DNA from: Flavobacteriales bacterium
GTDB taxonomy: Bacteria > Bacteroidota > Bacteroidia > Flavobacteriales_F > PHOS-HE28
Assembly: GCA_016713875.1 (NCBI GenBank)
Contig: JADJOI010000003.1
Location: 930,001-994,000 of the forward strand
Direction: 5' to 3'
DNA length: 64,000 nt
Within the stretch, counting starts at the first letter, position 1, and the number at the start of each line of letters is the position of its first letter. Under the pieces are notes generated by a model. It was given only the letters and a program-made list of their open reading frames with translations, was not told the origin of the DNA and did not search any database. Positions 1 to 7,551 of this stretch are shown here, piece by piece. The position numbers were made by a program, and so were the translations under genes.

Positions 1-140
1 TGAAGCGCGTGCTCTGGCACGGCACCGAGGATTGGGACAGCCTGCTCGCCGAGCGCGCAGCCACCAGCGGGCGGCTCATCCTCTCGGACTTTGCGGTGAA
101 CGCCATCAACCGGTTCAAGGCCGAGGCGGCGAAGCGGTAG
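1..140 (+). CDS. Enoyl-CoA hydratase/isomerase family protein, C-terminal fragment (methylglutaconyl-CoA hydratase-like)
   Basis: The last 45 codons of a gene that begins left of the window are readable up to the TAG at 138-140. The tail contains GTEDWDSLLAERAATSGRL followed by LSDF and a basic end. This resembles the C-terminal trimerisation tail of crotonase-fold proteins annotated in Bacteroidota as methylglutaconyl-CoA hydratase, an enzyme of leucine breakdown. It converges on paaG, which belongs to the same superfamily. The catalytic part is outside the window, so the substrate is inferred from the tail only. Confidence 0.55.
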   Translation, partial: KRVLWHGTEDWDSLLAERAATSGRLILSDFAVNAINRFKAEAAKR

Positions 141-170
141 TCCCAGGGGTCGGACGGGGAAGCCCCCGGC

Positions 171-950
171 TCACACGCCGGTATACGCCGGCTTGCGCTT
201 CTCCAGGAAGGCCTTCACGCCCTCGTTGTAGTCGTGGCTGCGGCCGGCGATGCTCTGTAGCTCGTTCTCGTGGTCCAGCTGAGTGTCGAGGCTGCTGTGC
301 TGCGCGCGGTTCAGCGCCTCCTTGGTAAGGGCGATGGCCTTGGTGGGCATGGTGGCCAGCTTCTTCGCCAGCGCGGTGGCCTCGTTCATGAGCTCGGCAT
401 CGGGCACAGCCTTCCAGATCATGCCGAGGGCCTGGGCTTCTGCGGCGCTCACCTTGGGCGCCAAGATCATCTGCCCGAAGGCGCGCTGCATGCCCACCAG
501 GCGGGGTAGCGTGGACGTGCCGCCGCTGTCGGGGATCAGCCCGATGTGGATGAAGCTCTGGATGAAGGTGGCGCTCTCGGCCGCCAGCGTGAGGTCGCAG
601 GCGTAGGCGATGTTGGCTCCGGCACCGGCCGCCACCCCGTTCACCGCGCATACCACCGGTTTGGGCAGGTTGCGCAGGCGCCGCACGATGGGGTTGTATT
701 GCGTGGAAATGATCTCCTCGATCCGGGTGCCGGGCGCGATGGCCTCGGCCAGGTCCTGCCCCGCGCAGAAGGCCCGCCCTTCGCCGGTGAGCAGTACGGC
801 CCGCACGTTGGCATCGTCCTTGGCCTTGTCCAGCGCATCGATGGTCTCCAGCGCCATCTCCCGGTCGAAGCTGTTCAGCTTGTCCGGACGGTTCAGGGTG
901 ATGGTGGCGACGCCGTCGGCGACGGTGTAGTGGATCTTAGTGTAGTTCAT
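171..950 (-). CDS. paaG: 2-(1,2-epoxy-1,2-dihydrophenyl)acetyl-CoA isomerase PaaG
   Basis: A 259-aa crotonase-fold protein. PaaG converts the epoxide made by the PaaABCE oxygenase into an oxepin-CoA in aerobic phenylacetate degradation. Seen: the N-terminal ITLNRPDKLNSF motif, an oxyanion-hole region with GRAFCAGQDLAE (residues about 57-68) and the NGVAAGAGANIAYACDL segment (about 104-120). Length matches the family. The ATG at 948-950 overlaps the TGA of hicA in an ATGA, so translation is probably coupled to the toxin gene. It is the last gene of the leftward paaABCD-hicBA-paaG unit. The paa context separates PaaG from other enoyl-CoA hydratases, although some of those are very similar in sequence. 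Confidence 0.88.
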   Translation of the reverse strand: MNYTKIHYTVADGVATITLNRPDKLNSFDREMALETIDALDKAKDDANVRAVLLTGEGRAFCAGQDLAEAIAPGTRIEEIISTQYNPIVRRLRNLPKPVVCAVNGVAAGAGANIAYACDLTLAAESATFIQSFIHIGLIPDSGGTSTLPRLVGMQRAFGQMILAPKVSAAEAQALGMIWKAVPDAELMNEATALAKKLATMPTKAIALTKEALNRAQHSSLDTQLDHENELQSIAGRSHDYNEGVKAFLEKRKPAYTGV

Positions 951-1159
951 TGATCGAGCTTATCGAGTCCGGTTTGGCGGAGGATGGCGAGCAGGGTGCC
1001 CTTCGGCAGATCGCCACGGTGCAAGGGTACCACGGTCATTTTGCCGGTAGCGCGGTTCTTGAAGATCTGGTGCGATCCCTTGGATCGAATGTGTTCAAAG
1101 CCGTGCTGCTTCAACAGGCGGATCAGGTCGGCCGCCGTCATGCTGGGCGACTTGGCCAT
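947..1159 (-). CDS. hicA: HicA-family mRNA interferase toxin
   Basis: A 70-aa protein with the HicA double-stranded-RNA-binding-like fold. Seen: the T-A-A-D-L-I-R-L-L-K-Q-H-G-F start, the SKGSHQIF core with the conserved catalytic histidine, then VVPLHRGDLPKGTLLAILRQ, all typical of the family. HicA toxins cleave mRNA independently of the ribosome until HicB binds them. The ATG at 1157-1159 shares one base with the hicB TGA, and the toxin stop overlaps the paaG start. An upstream in-frame TTG at 1160-1162 is a less likely start. Antitoxin-first order and tight overlap are normal for hicBA. The position inside a catabolic operon is not. Confidence 0.92.
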   Translation of the reverse strand: MAKSPSMTAADLIRLLKQHGFEHIRSKGSHQIFKNRATGKMTVVPLHRGDLPKGTLLAILRQTGLDKLDQ

Positions 1160-1386
1160 CAAGAAGCCAGGACGAGGGAATACTCGAAGGTCTTGCTGTC
1201 GTCCGGAACCGGGTCACCTTCAGCTTCCAATGTTTCCACATAGAGTTCGATGGCTTCCTTGGCCATGCTCAACGCGTGGTCGATCGATTCCCCGTAAGTG
1301 ATGCAACCGGGAAGGGCCGGTACGGAAACCGTGAACCCTCCTTCAGGTTCTTGTGTCAGTAGGACGCGGTAGGTGCGTTGCGACAT
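1159..1386 (-). CDS. hicB: HicB-family antitoxin (short form)
   Basis: A 75-aa protein with the partial RNase H-like fold of HicB. Seen: YRVLLTQEPEGGFTVSVPALPGC, then TYGESIDHALSMAKEAIELYVE, the standard HicB pattern. It ends shortly after the fold and has no C-terminal HTH or ribbon-helix-helix domain, so DNA-binding autoregulation by this protein alone is doubtful. It starts 19 bp after the paaD stop and overlaps hicA by one base. No separate promoter is obvious in the 19-bp gap, which suggests that it is read from the paa transcript. Confidence 0.92.
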   Translation of the reverse strand: MSQRTYRVLLTQEPEGGFTVSVPALPGCITYGESIDHALSMAKEAIELYVETLEAEGDPVPDDSKTFEYSLVLAS

Positions 1387-1405
1387 GTATGCAAGATACT
1401 ACCGG

Positions 1406-1891
1406 TCACAAACACTTGAACTGATCGAACGGCTCCAGGCAGTCATTGCACTTCCACAGCGCCTTGCAAGCCGTGCTTCCGAAGAGCGAGAGCATCACGG
1501 TGTTGGTGGAACCGCACTGGGGGCAGGCCACCACGGGCTGTTCGCCCTTCAGCGCGCGGATGTCGGCGGTCTTCTCCGGCGGCGCGATGCCGTAGGTCTT
1601 CAGCTTGCGCTTGCCGGTCTCGGTGATCCAGTCGGTGGTCCAGGCGGGGGAGAGGCTCATCTTCACCTCCACGGCCGGCACGCCCGCTTCCAGCAGTTCC
1701 TTCTTGATGTCGGCCGCCATCACGTCCATGGCCGGGCAGCCGGTGTAGGTGGGGGTGATGGTGACGATGGCCTTGCCGTCCGCTTCCACCTCCACCTGCC
1801 GCACCACGCCCAGCTCCAGCACATTGATGGCCGGGATCTCCGGGTCCTTCACGTAATCGAGGAGCTCGAGGATGCGGTCCTTGGTGATCAT
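1406..1891 (-). CDS. paaD: 1,2-phenylacetyl-CoA epoxidase maturation protein PaaD
   Basis: A 161-aa protein with an N-terminal MIP18/DUF59-type domain (ILELLDYVKDPEIPAINVLELGVV, residues about 6-29) and a C-terminal cysteine cluster: CPQC, a lone Cys, then CNDC and a final Cys. This is the arrangement of PaaD, which helps assemble or mature the PaaABCE oxygenase. I chose the ATG at 1889-1891 because the longer reading frame adds a basic N-terminus not seen in the family and runs into the hairpin region upstream. It follows paaC after a 105-bp gap holding a large palindrome. Confidence 0.92.
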   Translation of the reverse strand: MITKDRILELLDYVKDPEIPAINVLELGVVRQVEVEADGKAIVTITPTYTGCPAMDVMAADIKKELLEAGVPAVEVKMSLSPAWTTDWITETGKRKLKTYGIAPPEKTADIRALKGEQPVVACPQCGSTNTVMLSLFGSTACKALWKCNDCLEPFDQFKCL

Positions 1892-1907
1892 GCGAACGCG
1901 ATTAACC

Positions 1908-1979
1908 GCGACGACGCAACGGCGCAACGGTAACGCGGAGAAAATGGACTTTCACGTTGCGCATCCGTCGCGTCGTCGC
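1908..1979. repeat. Large imperfect palindrome in the paaC-paaD gap
   Basis: The arms at 1908-1929 and 1955-1979 are reverse complements except for one mismatch and a small bulge. They enclose a 25-base loop. The arms are rich in CGACG and GCGCAACG steps. In the paa transcript this would form a stem of about 20 bp between paaC and paaD. It could be a REP-like dispersed element, an RNA-processing or stability hairpin, or an attenuator. No T-run follows, so a simple intrinsic terminator is unlikely. Confidence 0.6.
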
Positions 1980-1996
1980 GTCGTTGCGGTTCTTTT

Positions 1997-2755
1997 CTAC
2001 CACTCGGCTCCCGGGTACGCCCGCTGCAGGTACTGCATCTCGGCCAGGATATAGCCGAGGTGCTCGCTGTGCTTGCCTTGGCGACCACCCGTGGCCATGA
2101 AGCCGTCGGCCGGGCGCTTCAGTGTGGCCTCGGCCAGCACGCGGTCCACCGTGGCGTCAAAGGCGGCCTTGATCGCCGCCATCGCGGGGGCGATGCCGGC
2201 CTTGACCAAAGCTTGGTGCACGGCGTCCTCCTCGAAGAGCTCACCGGTATAGGTCCAGAGGTGGTCCAGTGCTTCCTGCGCACGGCGGTGGCTTTCCTCC
2301 GTGCCATCGCCGAATCGGACCAGCCACTCGCTGTCGCGCTTCAAGTGGTAGGTCACTTCCTTCACCGCCTTCGCGGCGATGGCGGCGATGGTGGCATCGC
2401 CGCTATTGGCCAGCGCCTCCTGATAGGGTAGGTGCCAGGCATCAAAAAGGAACCCGCGGACGATGGTGTGGGCATAATCGCCGTTGGGCTGCTCCACCAG
2501 TTTGCAATTCACGTACTGTCGCTCATTGCGCAGGAAGGCCAGGTCGTCCTCGTCGCGGCCCTTTCCCTCCAGCCCACCGGCGTAGGTCAGGTAGTTGCGC
2601 GCCTGCCCGATGAGGTCGAGCGCCACGTTGCTCAGGGCCAGGTCCTCTTCGAGCACGGGTCCGTGGCCGCACCATTCGCCCAGGCGATGGCCCAGGATGT
2701 GCGTGTCATCCGCACGGCGCAGCAGGAATTGGATGAGCGCTTCCTTCTGGTCCAT
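1997..2755 (-). CDS. paaC: 1,2-phenylacetyl-CoA epoxidase, structural subunit PaaC
   Basis: A 252-aa protein of the ferritin-like family that pairs with PaaA. Seen: the ILGHRLGEWCGHGPVLEED start, LALSNVALDLIGQARNYL (about residues 40-57), YHLKRDSEWLVRFGDGTEES in the middle and the GGRQGKHSEHLGYILAEMQ signature near the C-terminus. PaaC is the catalytically inactive partner that holds PaaA in the epoxidase. The start lies 3 bp after paaB, so the two are probably translationally coupled. Confidence 0.95.
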   Translation of the reverse strand: MDQKEALIQFLLRRADDTHILGHRLGEWCGHGPVLEEDLALSNVALDLIGQARNYLTYAGGLEGKGRDEDDLAFLRNERQYVNCKLVEQPNGDYAHTIVRGFLFDAWHLPYQEALANSGDATIAAIAAKAVKEVTYHLKRDSEWLVRFGDGTEESHRRAQEALDHLWTYTGELFEEDAVHQALVKAGIAPAMAAIKAAFDATVDRVLAEATLKRPADGFMATGGRQGKHSEHLGYILAEMQYLQRAYPGAEW

Positions 2756-2758
2756 GGC

Positions 2759-3052
2759 TCAGATGTACTTGGCGCCTTCAGGCATCACGTAAAAGGTGGG
2801 ATGCCGGTAGGCTTTGTCGTTGGCCGGCTCGAAGAAGGGGCCGATGTCCTCGGGGCTGCTGGCGCTGATGGCCGCTGCCGGCACCACCCAGATGCTCTCG
2901 CCCTCGTTGCGGCGGGTGTAGATGTCACGGGCGTTCTCGATCGCCATTTGGGCGTCGGCGGCGTGCAGGCTGCCGCAGTGCTTGTGCTCCAGGCCCCGCT
3001 TGCTCTGGATGAACACCTCCCATACGGGCCAATCCTTCTCGTTGCTTGCCAT
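2759..3052 (-). CDS. paaB: 1,2-phenylacetyl-CoA epoxidase subunit PaaB
   Basis: A 97-aa small subunit of the phenylacetyl-CoA oxygenase. It opens with WPVWEVFIQSKRGLEHKHCGSLHA and continues with ENARDIYTRRNEGESIWVVP, both diagnostic of PaaB. It ends with FYVMPEGAKYI. PaaB bridges PaaAC heterodimers and is needed for assembly. It lies 45 bp after paaA and 3 bp before paaC in the leftward operon. Confidence 0.95.
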   Translation of the reverse strand: MASNEKDWPVWEVFIQSKRGLEHKHCGSLHAADAQMAIENARDIYTRRNEGESIWVVPAAAISASSPEDIGPFFEPANDKAYRHPTFYVMPEGAKYI

Positions 3053-3097
3053 GGTTGTTGTCCTGTGATCCGCCTGGCGGCGGTGGGTTCGAAATGC

Positions 3098-4048
3098 TCA
3101 GGCTGCCACGACGGTCTTCCGCGAGGCCTTCTTCGCCGCGTGGGCTGCGGCAGCCTCGCGCACCCAGCGGCCGTTCTCGTGGGCCTCGATGCGCGCCTTC
3201 ATGCGTTCACGGTTGCACGGACCATTGCCGGCGACAACGTTGTTGAACTCGGTCCAGTCGATGGGGCCGAAATCGTAATGGCCGCGCTCCTCGTTCCACT
3301 TCAGCTCGGGATCGGGCACGGTGAGGCCGATGGCCTCGGCCTGTTGCACGGTGCGGTCGACGAAGGTCTGGCGCAATTCGTCGTTGCTCTGACGCTTGAT
3401 CTTCCACTTCATGCTCTCGGCGCTGTGCGCGCTCTGGGCGTCGTTCGGGCCGAACATCATCAGGCTGGGCCACCACCAGCGGTTCATGGCGTCCTGGGCC
3501 ATCTCCCGCTGCTCGGGGGTGCCCTTCATACAGCTGGCCATGATCTCGTAACCCTGACGCTGGTGGAAGCTCTCCTCCTTGCAGATCCGCACCATGGCGC
3601 GGGCATAGGGGCCATAGCTCGTCCGGCACAACATCACCTGGTTCATGATGGCGGCACCGTCCACCAGCCAGCCGATCGCACCGATGTCGGCCCAAGTGAG
3701 GGTGGGGTAGTTGAAGATGCTGCTGTACTTGGCCTTGCCGGTGAGCAACTGCTCGATGAGCTCGTCGCGGCCGATGCCCAGTGTTTCGCAGGCGCTGTAG
3801 AGGTACAGGCCGTGCCCGCCCTCGTCCTGCACCTTGGCGAGCAGGATGGCCTTGCGGCGCAGGTTCGGGGCGCGGGTGATCCAGTTGCCCTCAGGCAGCA
3901 TGCCCACCACTTCGCTGTGCGCGTGCTGGCTGATCTGGCGGACGAGGGTCTTGCGGTACTTCTCCGGCATCCAGTCCTTCGGCTCGATCTTCTGCTCGTC
4001 GTCGATCTTGGACTGGAAGCGTTCCTCAAGGTTCTGTACGTCGGTCAT
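3098..4048 (-). CDS. paaA: 1,2-phenylacetyl-CoA epoxidase, catalytic subunit PaaA
   Basis: A 316-aa di-iron monooxygenase subunit that epoxidises the ring of phenylacetyl-CoA. Seen: di-iron ligand motifs KVQDEGGHGLYLYS (E76, H79) and CKEESFHQRQGYE (about residues 157-169), plus WWWPSLMMFGPND. I start at the ATG at 4046-4048. The longer frame adds 28 residues that overlap the promoter. A -7 element (TATTTTTG on the minus strand, 4066-4073) lies 17 bp upstream, so the leader is very short. It is the first gene of the operon and diverges from paaE. Confidence 0.95.
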   Translation of the reverse strand: MTDVQNLEERFQSKIDDEQKIEPKDWMPEKYRKTLVRQISQHAHSEVVGMLPEGNWITRAPNLRRKAILLAKVQDEGGHGLYLYSACETLGIGRDELIEQLLTGKAKYSSIFNYPTLTWADIGAIGWLVDGAAIMNQVMLCRTSYGPYARAMVRICKEESFHQRQGYEIMASCMKGTPEQREMAQDAMNRWWWPSLMMFGPNDAQSAHSAESMKWKIKRQSNDELRQTFVDRTVQQAEAIGLTVPDPELKWNEERGHYDFGPIDWTEFNNVVAGNGPCNRERMKARIEAHENGRWVREAAAAHAAKKASRKTVVAA

Positions 4049-4065
4049 GGCGGGTGTGCGAACGG

Positions 4066-4073
4066 CAAAAATA
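4066..4073 (-). promoter_or_regulatory. -7 promoter element of the paaA operon
   Basis: The minus strand reads TATTTTTG, an exact match to the Bacteroidota -7 consensus TAnnTTTG, 17 bp upstream of the paaA ATG. No clear TTG is present at the usual -33 distance. The 180-bp paaA-paaE gap would hold both divergent promoters. A weaker TAATTTCG at 4197-4204 on the plus strand may serve paaE. Confidence 0.5.
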
Positions 4074-4228
4074 GGCCTTGCGACCCAGCTTGGGCTGACG
4101 CCGGTCAACCCGATGAACAGAAAGTCGGCCACAGCGGTTCACGGATGGCGCACGCGACAACGACGTTGCTTGATGACGACATGACCACTTGGACCCTAAT
4201 TTCGCGCCCGCCGATCGGCACCCTTTCC

Positions 4229-5311
4229 ATGGCCCGTTTCCATCCTTTGACCGTATCGCAGGTGACACAGGAGACCCCTGACGCCATCGTGATCGGGTTC
4301 ACCGTACCGTCCGCCCTGCGTGACGAGTTCCGCTTCACCCACGGTCAGTATGTCACGCTCAAGCTCTCCATCAACGGGGAGGAGCTGCGGCGCAGCTACA
4401 GCATCTGCAGCAGCCCACTGGACGTGGACGGCTTCCGTATCGCGGTGAAACGCGTTCAGGGCGGGCGGGCGAGCACCCAGCTGGTGGAGAAGCTCCAGGC
4501 GGGCATGTCTCTGGAGGTGATGGCCCCGATGGGCCACTTCACCACCGCGCTCGACCCGGCGAGCAGCCGGCACTTCGTGGCCTTCGCGGCGGGCAGCGGC
4601 ATCACCCCGATCCTCAGTATCCTGAAGACGGTGCTGAGGACCGAGCCCAACAGCAGGTTCACGTTGTTCTATGGCAACACCGACACGGACCGGATCATTT
4701 TCCGCGGCAGGCTGGCCGAACTTCAGGCCCAGTTCGGTGCCCGCCTCGCGGTACACCACATCCTCAGCAAGGGCCGTGAACAGGATGCCCTGTTCAACGG
4801 GCGGATCAACGCGGAAAAGGCCCGACAGTTGCTGACGCGCTTCGTGACGGACGGCATGGACAAAGAGTTCTTCATCTGCGGCCCCGAGCAGATGATGGTG
4901 AACGTGAGCGAGGCCCTGGAGACCGCCGGCGTGGAGAAGAAGCGCATCCACATCGAACTGTTCACCAGCCCGGTGACCGCCGAGGCGAAACGGGAGGTGG
5001 CCCATGCCACCACTGCGGCGTTCACAGGCCAGGCAGAGGTGGTGGTGCGGCTGGATGGCCGTGAGCAGGTGCTGCACATGACGGCCAAGGGCGACCCCGT
5101 TCTTGATGCGGCCATCGACGTCGGTATGGACGTGCCCTACGCCTGTAAGGGAGCGGTCTGCTGCACCTGCAAGGCCCGCGTGGTGGAAGGCCAGGTCGAG
5201 ATGGACATGAACTACGCCCTTACGGACGAAGAGGTGGCGCAGGGCTATGTGCTCACCTGCCAGACCCATCCCCGCAGCGCACGGGTGGTGATCGACTACG
5301 ATCAGCACTGA
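4229..5311 (+). CDS. paaE: 1,2-phenylacetyl-CoA epoxidase reductase subunit PaaE
   Basis: A 360-aa reductase that passes electrons from NAD(P)H to the PaaABC oxygenase. Domains in order: FAD-binding (HGQYVTLKL, then RRSYSICSSP, residues about 38-70), NAD-binding (AAGSGITPILSIL, about 121-133, and FICGPEQMM) and a C-terminal plant-type 2Fe-2S ferredoxin with CKGAVCCTC (C-x4-C-x2-C) plus a later Cys in LTCQT. I chose the ATG at 4229-4231 because family similarity starts there. The frame is open far upstream, but that part is antisense to paaABC. A bidirectional terminator follows. Confidence 0.93.
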   Translation: MARFHPLTVSQVTQETPDAIVIGFTVPSALRDEFRFTHGQYVTLKLSINGEELRRSYSICSSPLDVDGFRIAVKRVQGGRASTQLVEKLQAGMSLEVMAPMGHFTTALDPASSRHFVAFAAGSGITPILSILKTVLRTEPNSRFTLFYGNTDTDRIIFRGRLAELQAQFGARLAVHHILSKGREQDALFNGRINAEKARQLLTRFVTDGMDKEFFICGPEQMMVNVSEALETAGVEKKRIHIELFTSPVTAEAKREVAHATTAAFTGQAEVVVRLDGREQVLHMTAKGDPVLDAAIDVGMDVPYACKGAVCCTCKARVVEGQVEMDMNYALTDEEVAQGYVLTCQTHPRSARVVIDYDQH

Positions 5312-5326
5312 GCCACGGGCAATGGA

Positions 5327-5352
5327 AAAGGCGGGCTTACGGGCCCGCCTTT
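5327..5352. terminator. Bidirectional terminator after paaE
   Basis: A 10-bp stem, AAAGGCGGGC against GCCCGCCTTT, encloses a 6-base loop. The A and T flanks make it usable from both strands. It lies between the paaE stop and the stop of the convergent secreted-protein gene. Confidence 0.75.
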
Positions 5353-5407
5353 CGTGTTCCTGCCGGCCGGGTTGGTGGTGGTTGTGGCCGGGCGGGGAAC
5401 AGGCTTT

Positions 5408-5929
5408 TCAGAAGGAGGCCTGCGCGTGGCCGACCACTTTGGTCTGGATGTGCTCCAGGTAGCGCTCACTGTGGTAGAAGCCGCCCATCTCGGTGTTCCA
5501 GCGCACGATGGCGCTCGGGAAGTCGGCATAGAACGGATCGATGCCGGCGGTCTTGCCCTTCGGGATGAGGTTCACGTAACACTCATAGTCCGGATAGGTG
5601 ACCAGGTCGGGCGGAAGGCTGGTGTCGATCAGCACGAGCTTGTCCTCGAAACCCTCCTTTGTGACCCGCACCAGGAAGCTCTGGTCGATGTCCAGGTCCA
5701 GGGAGAATCCCCCTTTCTTGTCCACGGCGACCTGGCCCATCTTCTCATCACCTTTCCAAAGTTCGACTTGATAGTCCTGGACCTGCTTGCCATCGGCCAG
5801 CACCTCGCCGCGAATGGGAACGTACCAACCATCGGCCTGGTCGCGCCGGTCCACGAGCTTGCGTTTCTGGGCATGCACGGCGGGCAGCGTGAGCAGCACG
5901 AGCAGGGGGAGGGTCATCAACTTCTTCAT
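5408..5929 (-). CDS. Secreted protein with a Cna-B/carboxypeptidase-regulatory-like domain
   Basis: A 173-aa protein. A Sec signal peptide (MKKLMTLPLLVLLTLPAVHAQ) supports the ATG at 5927-5929. A beta-sandwich-like segment follows: VPIRGEVLADGKQVQDYQVEL, then DKKGGFSLDLDIDQSFLVRV and TKEGFEDKLVLIDTSLP. The same pattern of prealbumin-like fold, aligned Gly/Phe positions and a final TS/TK-x-P stretch recurs in the proteins at 29574-33461 and 48113-49276. The remaining 80 residues have no recognised motif. The function is unknown. It probably acts in the periplasm or at the cell surface. Confidence 0.75.
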   Translation of the reverse strand: MKKLMTLPLLVLLTLPAVHAQKRKLVDRRDQADGWYVPIRGEVLADGKQVQDYQVELWKGDEKMGQVAVDKKGGFSLDLDIDQSFLVRVTKEGFEDKLVLIDTSLPPDLVTYPDYECYVNLIPKGKTAGIDPFYADFPSAIVRWNTEMGGFYHSERYLEHIQTKVVGHAQASF

Positions 5930-6020
5930 GGGAAATGGGTTCTCAAGGGTGGTCGTCCTGGTCGTGGTCACAGAGGTGTTGTTCCTACGCCGGTGCCGGG
6001 GAAAGGGTTACGGACGGTCC

Positions 6021-7547
6021 TTAGGACGCGAAGGGCAGCGCGGTGCGCTCGGCGACCGCGCCGTTCATGCGCAGGTGGATGGTGGTGCCCTTGCCCACGG
6101 TGCTCTCGGCCCGGACCTCGCCCCCGTGCTTGTTCACGATGCGTTGCACGATGGCCAGGCCGATGCCGCTTCCTTCGAACTGGTCCGCGCGATGCATCCG
6201 CTTGAAGGCGCCGAACACGGCCTTGGCCCCGGTGCTGTCGAAACCGACCCCGTTGTCCTGCACACGAAGCACCTCACCGCCGGCGTCCTGGTCCAGCCGT
6301 ACCTCGATGCGCGGGGCTTCCACCTGGCGCGTGAACTTCACGGCATTGGACAGCAGGTTAACGAGCACGACCTTCAACATGGCAGCGTCAGCGTGCAGCA
6401 CACTTTCCGTGGGCACGGCGTTCACCAGCTGCGGTGCATGGGGCGCGGACGGCAGTTCGTCCATCACCTCCTGCACCAGGTCGCGCAGGCGGATGTCGCT
6501 CCGCTGGAGGTCGCGGTTGTTGGTCTGGGAGAAGCGGAGGAGGTCATCGACGAGCTCGAGCATCCGGCCCGCGCCACGCTGGATGCGGCTGCTCAGCTCG
6601 CGTCCGTCGACGTCGGTGGAGGGCTGGTGCTCCTGCAGGAGCTGACACAGGGCCAGTACGTTCTTCAATGGGCTGCGCAGGTCGTGCGCCACCGTGTAGG
6701 AGAAGGCGCCCAGGTCCTCCAGGGCCTCCAAAAGCTGGCGGGTGCGCACGGCCACGCGGCGGTCCAGGTCGCTGTTGAGCTTTCGGAGCTGAAGCTCCTC
6801 GGCACGCCGATCGGTGATGTCCTTGATGATCACCTGGAAGCTGCGGTGTCCGTCATCGGTCTTCCCCAGATAGCTCACGGTGAGCAGCCCGTCGATGGGG
6901 TCGCCAGCGCTGTTCCGAAGGGTGAGGTCAACGTTGCGGAACGAGCGCCCCCGCAGTCGGCCGCTCAGCGCAGGGCCCAAGGAGGTGGGATCGGAGAGCA
7001 GGTCGTTGAAACTCCGCGCCAAGAGTGCCGCACGGTCCAGGCCCACCAAGCGCTGCGTGCTCGGATTGGCATCGTGGATGCGCCCGGTCTCATCGAGGAT
7101 CACGATGGGGTCGCCCGAGGTGGCGAAGACCTGTTCATACCGGCGCAGCAGCCGGTCGCGGTCCACACGAAGGCGGAACACCTCGTGGGCCTGCTGGATG
7201 CGCAGCAGCAGGTCGCTCGCATCCCAGGGCTTGGTGACGTAGGCATAGATGCGGCCTTTGTTCACCGCATCGATCACGGCCTGGATGTCGGCGTATCCGG
7301 TGAGCAGCATCCGAATGGTGTCCGGGTGCCGCTGTTTGACCTGAGCGAGGAAGTCCACCCCGGTCACCTGGGGCATCCGCTGGTCGCTGATCACCACGGG
7401 GATCGGCGTACGCTCCAGGATCTCCAGGGCCTGCTCTGCGGTGGAGGCGGTAAAGACCTCCAGATCACGGCGGAAGTTGGCGCGGAAGGCGACCAGGTTG
7501 CCTTCCTCATCGTCCAGGTAAAGGACCTTGATGCGTTCCTTGTTCAT
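6021..7547 (-). CDS. Hybrid sensor: receiver-PAS-histidine kinase
   Basis: A 508-aa cytoplasmic protein. Domains: N-terminal receiver (acidic pocket DDEE at 12-15, phospho-acceptor D55 in VISDQRMP, K106 in TKPW), a PAS domain (about 137-245), a short coiled linker, a HisKA domain with H288 in AFSYTVAHDLRSPLKN, and a HATPase domain with LVNLLSNAVKF, DNGVGFD and GSGIGLAIVQ. I chose the ATG at 7545-7547, 4 bp after the stop of the preceding kinase. Earlier starts would overlap that gene. The receiver shares GYADIQAVIDAVN with the response regulator at 12937-13428. It probably takes phosphate from, or relays it with, the neighbouring membrane kinase. Confidence 0.85.
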   Translation of the reverse strand: MNKERIKVLYLDDEEGNLVAFRANFRRDLEVFTASTAEQALEILERTPIPVVISDQRMPQVTGVDFLAQVKQRHPDTIRMLLTGYADIQAVIDAVNKGRIYAYVTKPWDASDLLLRIQQAHEVFRLRVDRDRLLRRYEQVFATSGDPIVILDETGRIHDANPSTQRLVGLDRAALLARSFNDLLSDPTSLGPALSGRLRGRSFRNVDLTLRNSAGDPIDGLLTVSYLGKTDDGHRSFQVIIKDITDRRAEELQLRKLNSDLDRRVAVRTRQLLEALEDLGAFSYTVAHDLRSPLKNVLALCQLLQEHQPSTDVDGRELSSRIQRGAGRMLELVDDLLRFSQTNNRDLQRSDIRLRDLVQEVMDELPSAPHAPQLVNAVPTESVLHADAAMLKVVLVNLLSNAVKFTRQVEAPRIEVRLDQDAGGEVLRVQDNGVGFDSTGAKAVFGAFKRMHRADQFEGSGIGLAIVQRIVNKHGGEVRAESTVGKGTTIHLRMNGAVAERTALPFAS

Positions 7548-7551
7548 GTCT

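Noticed and set aside
2432..4228. Open frame running into paaE from far upstream (600 extra codons)
   Set aside because: It is antisense to paaA, paaB and paaC, has no family similarity, and results from the GC-rich codon pattern. PaaE similarity starts at 4229.
171..5311. A complete phenylacetate pathway
   Set aside because: Only paaABCDEG are present. paaK, paaF, paaH, paaJ and paaZ are not in the window.
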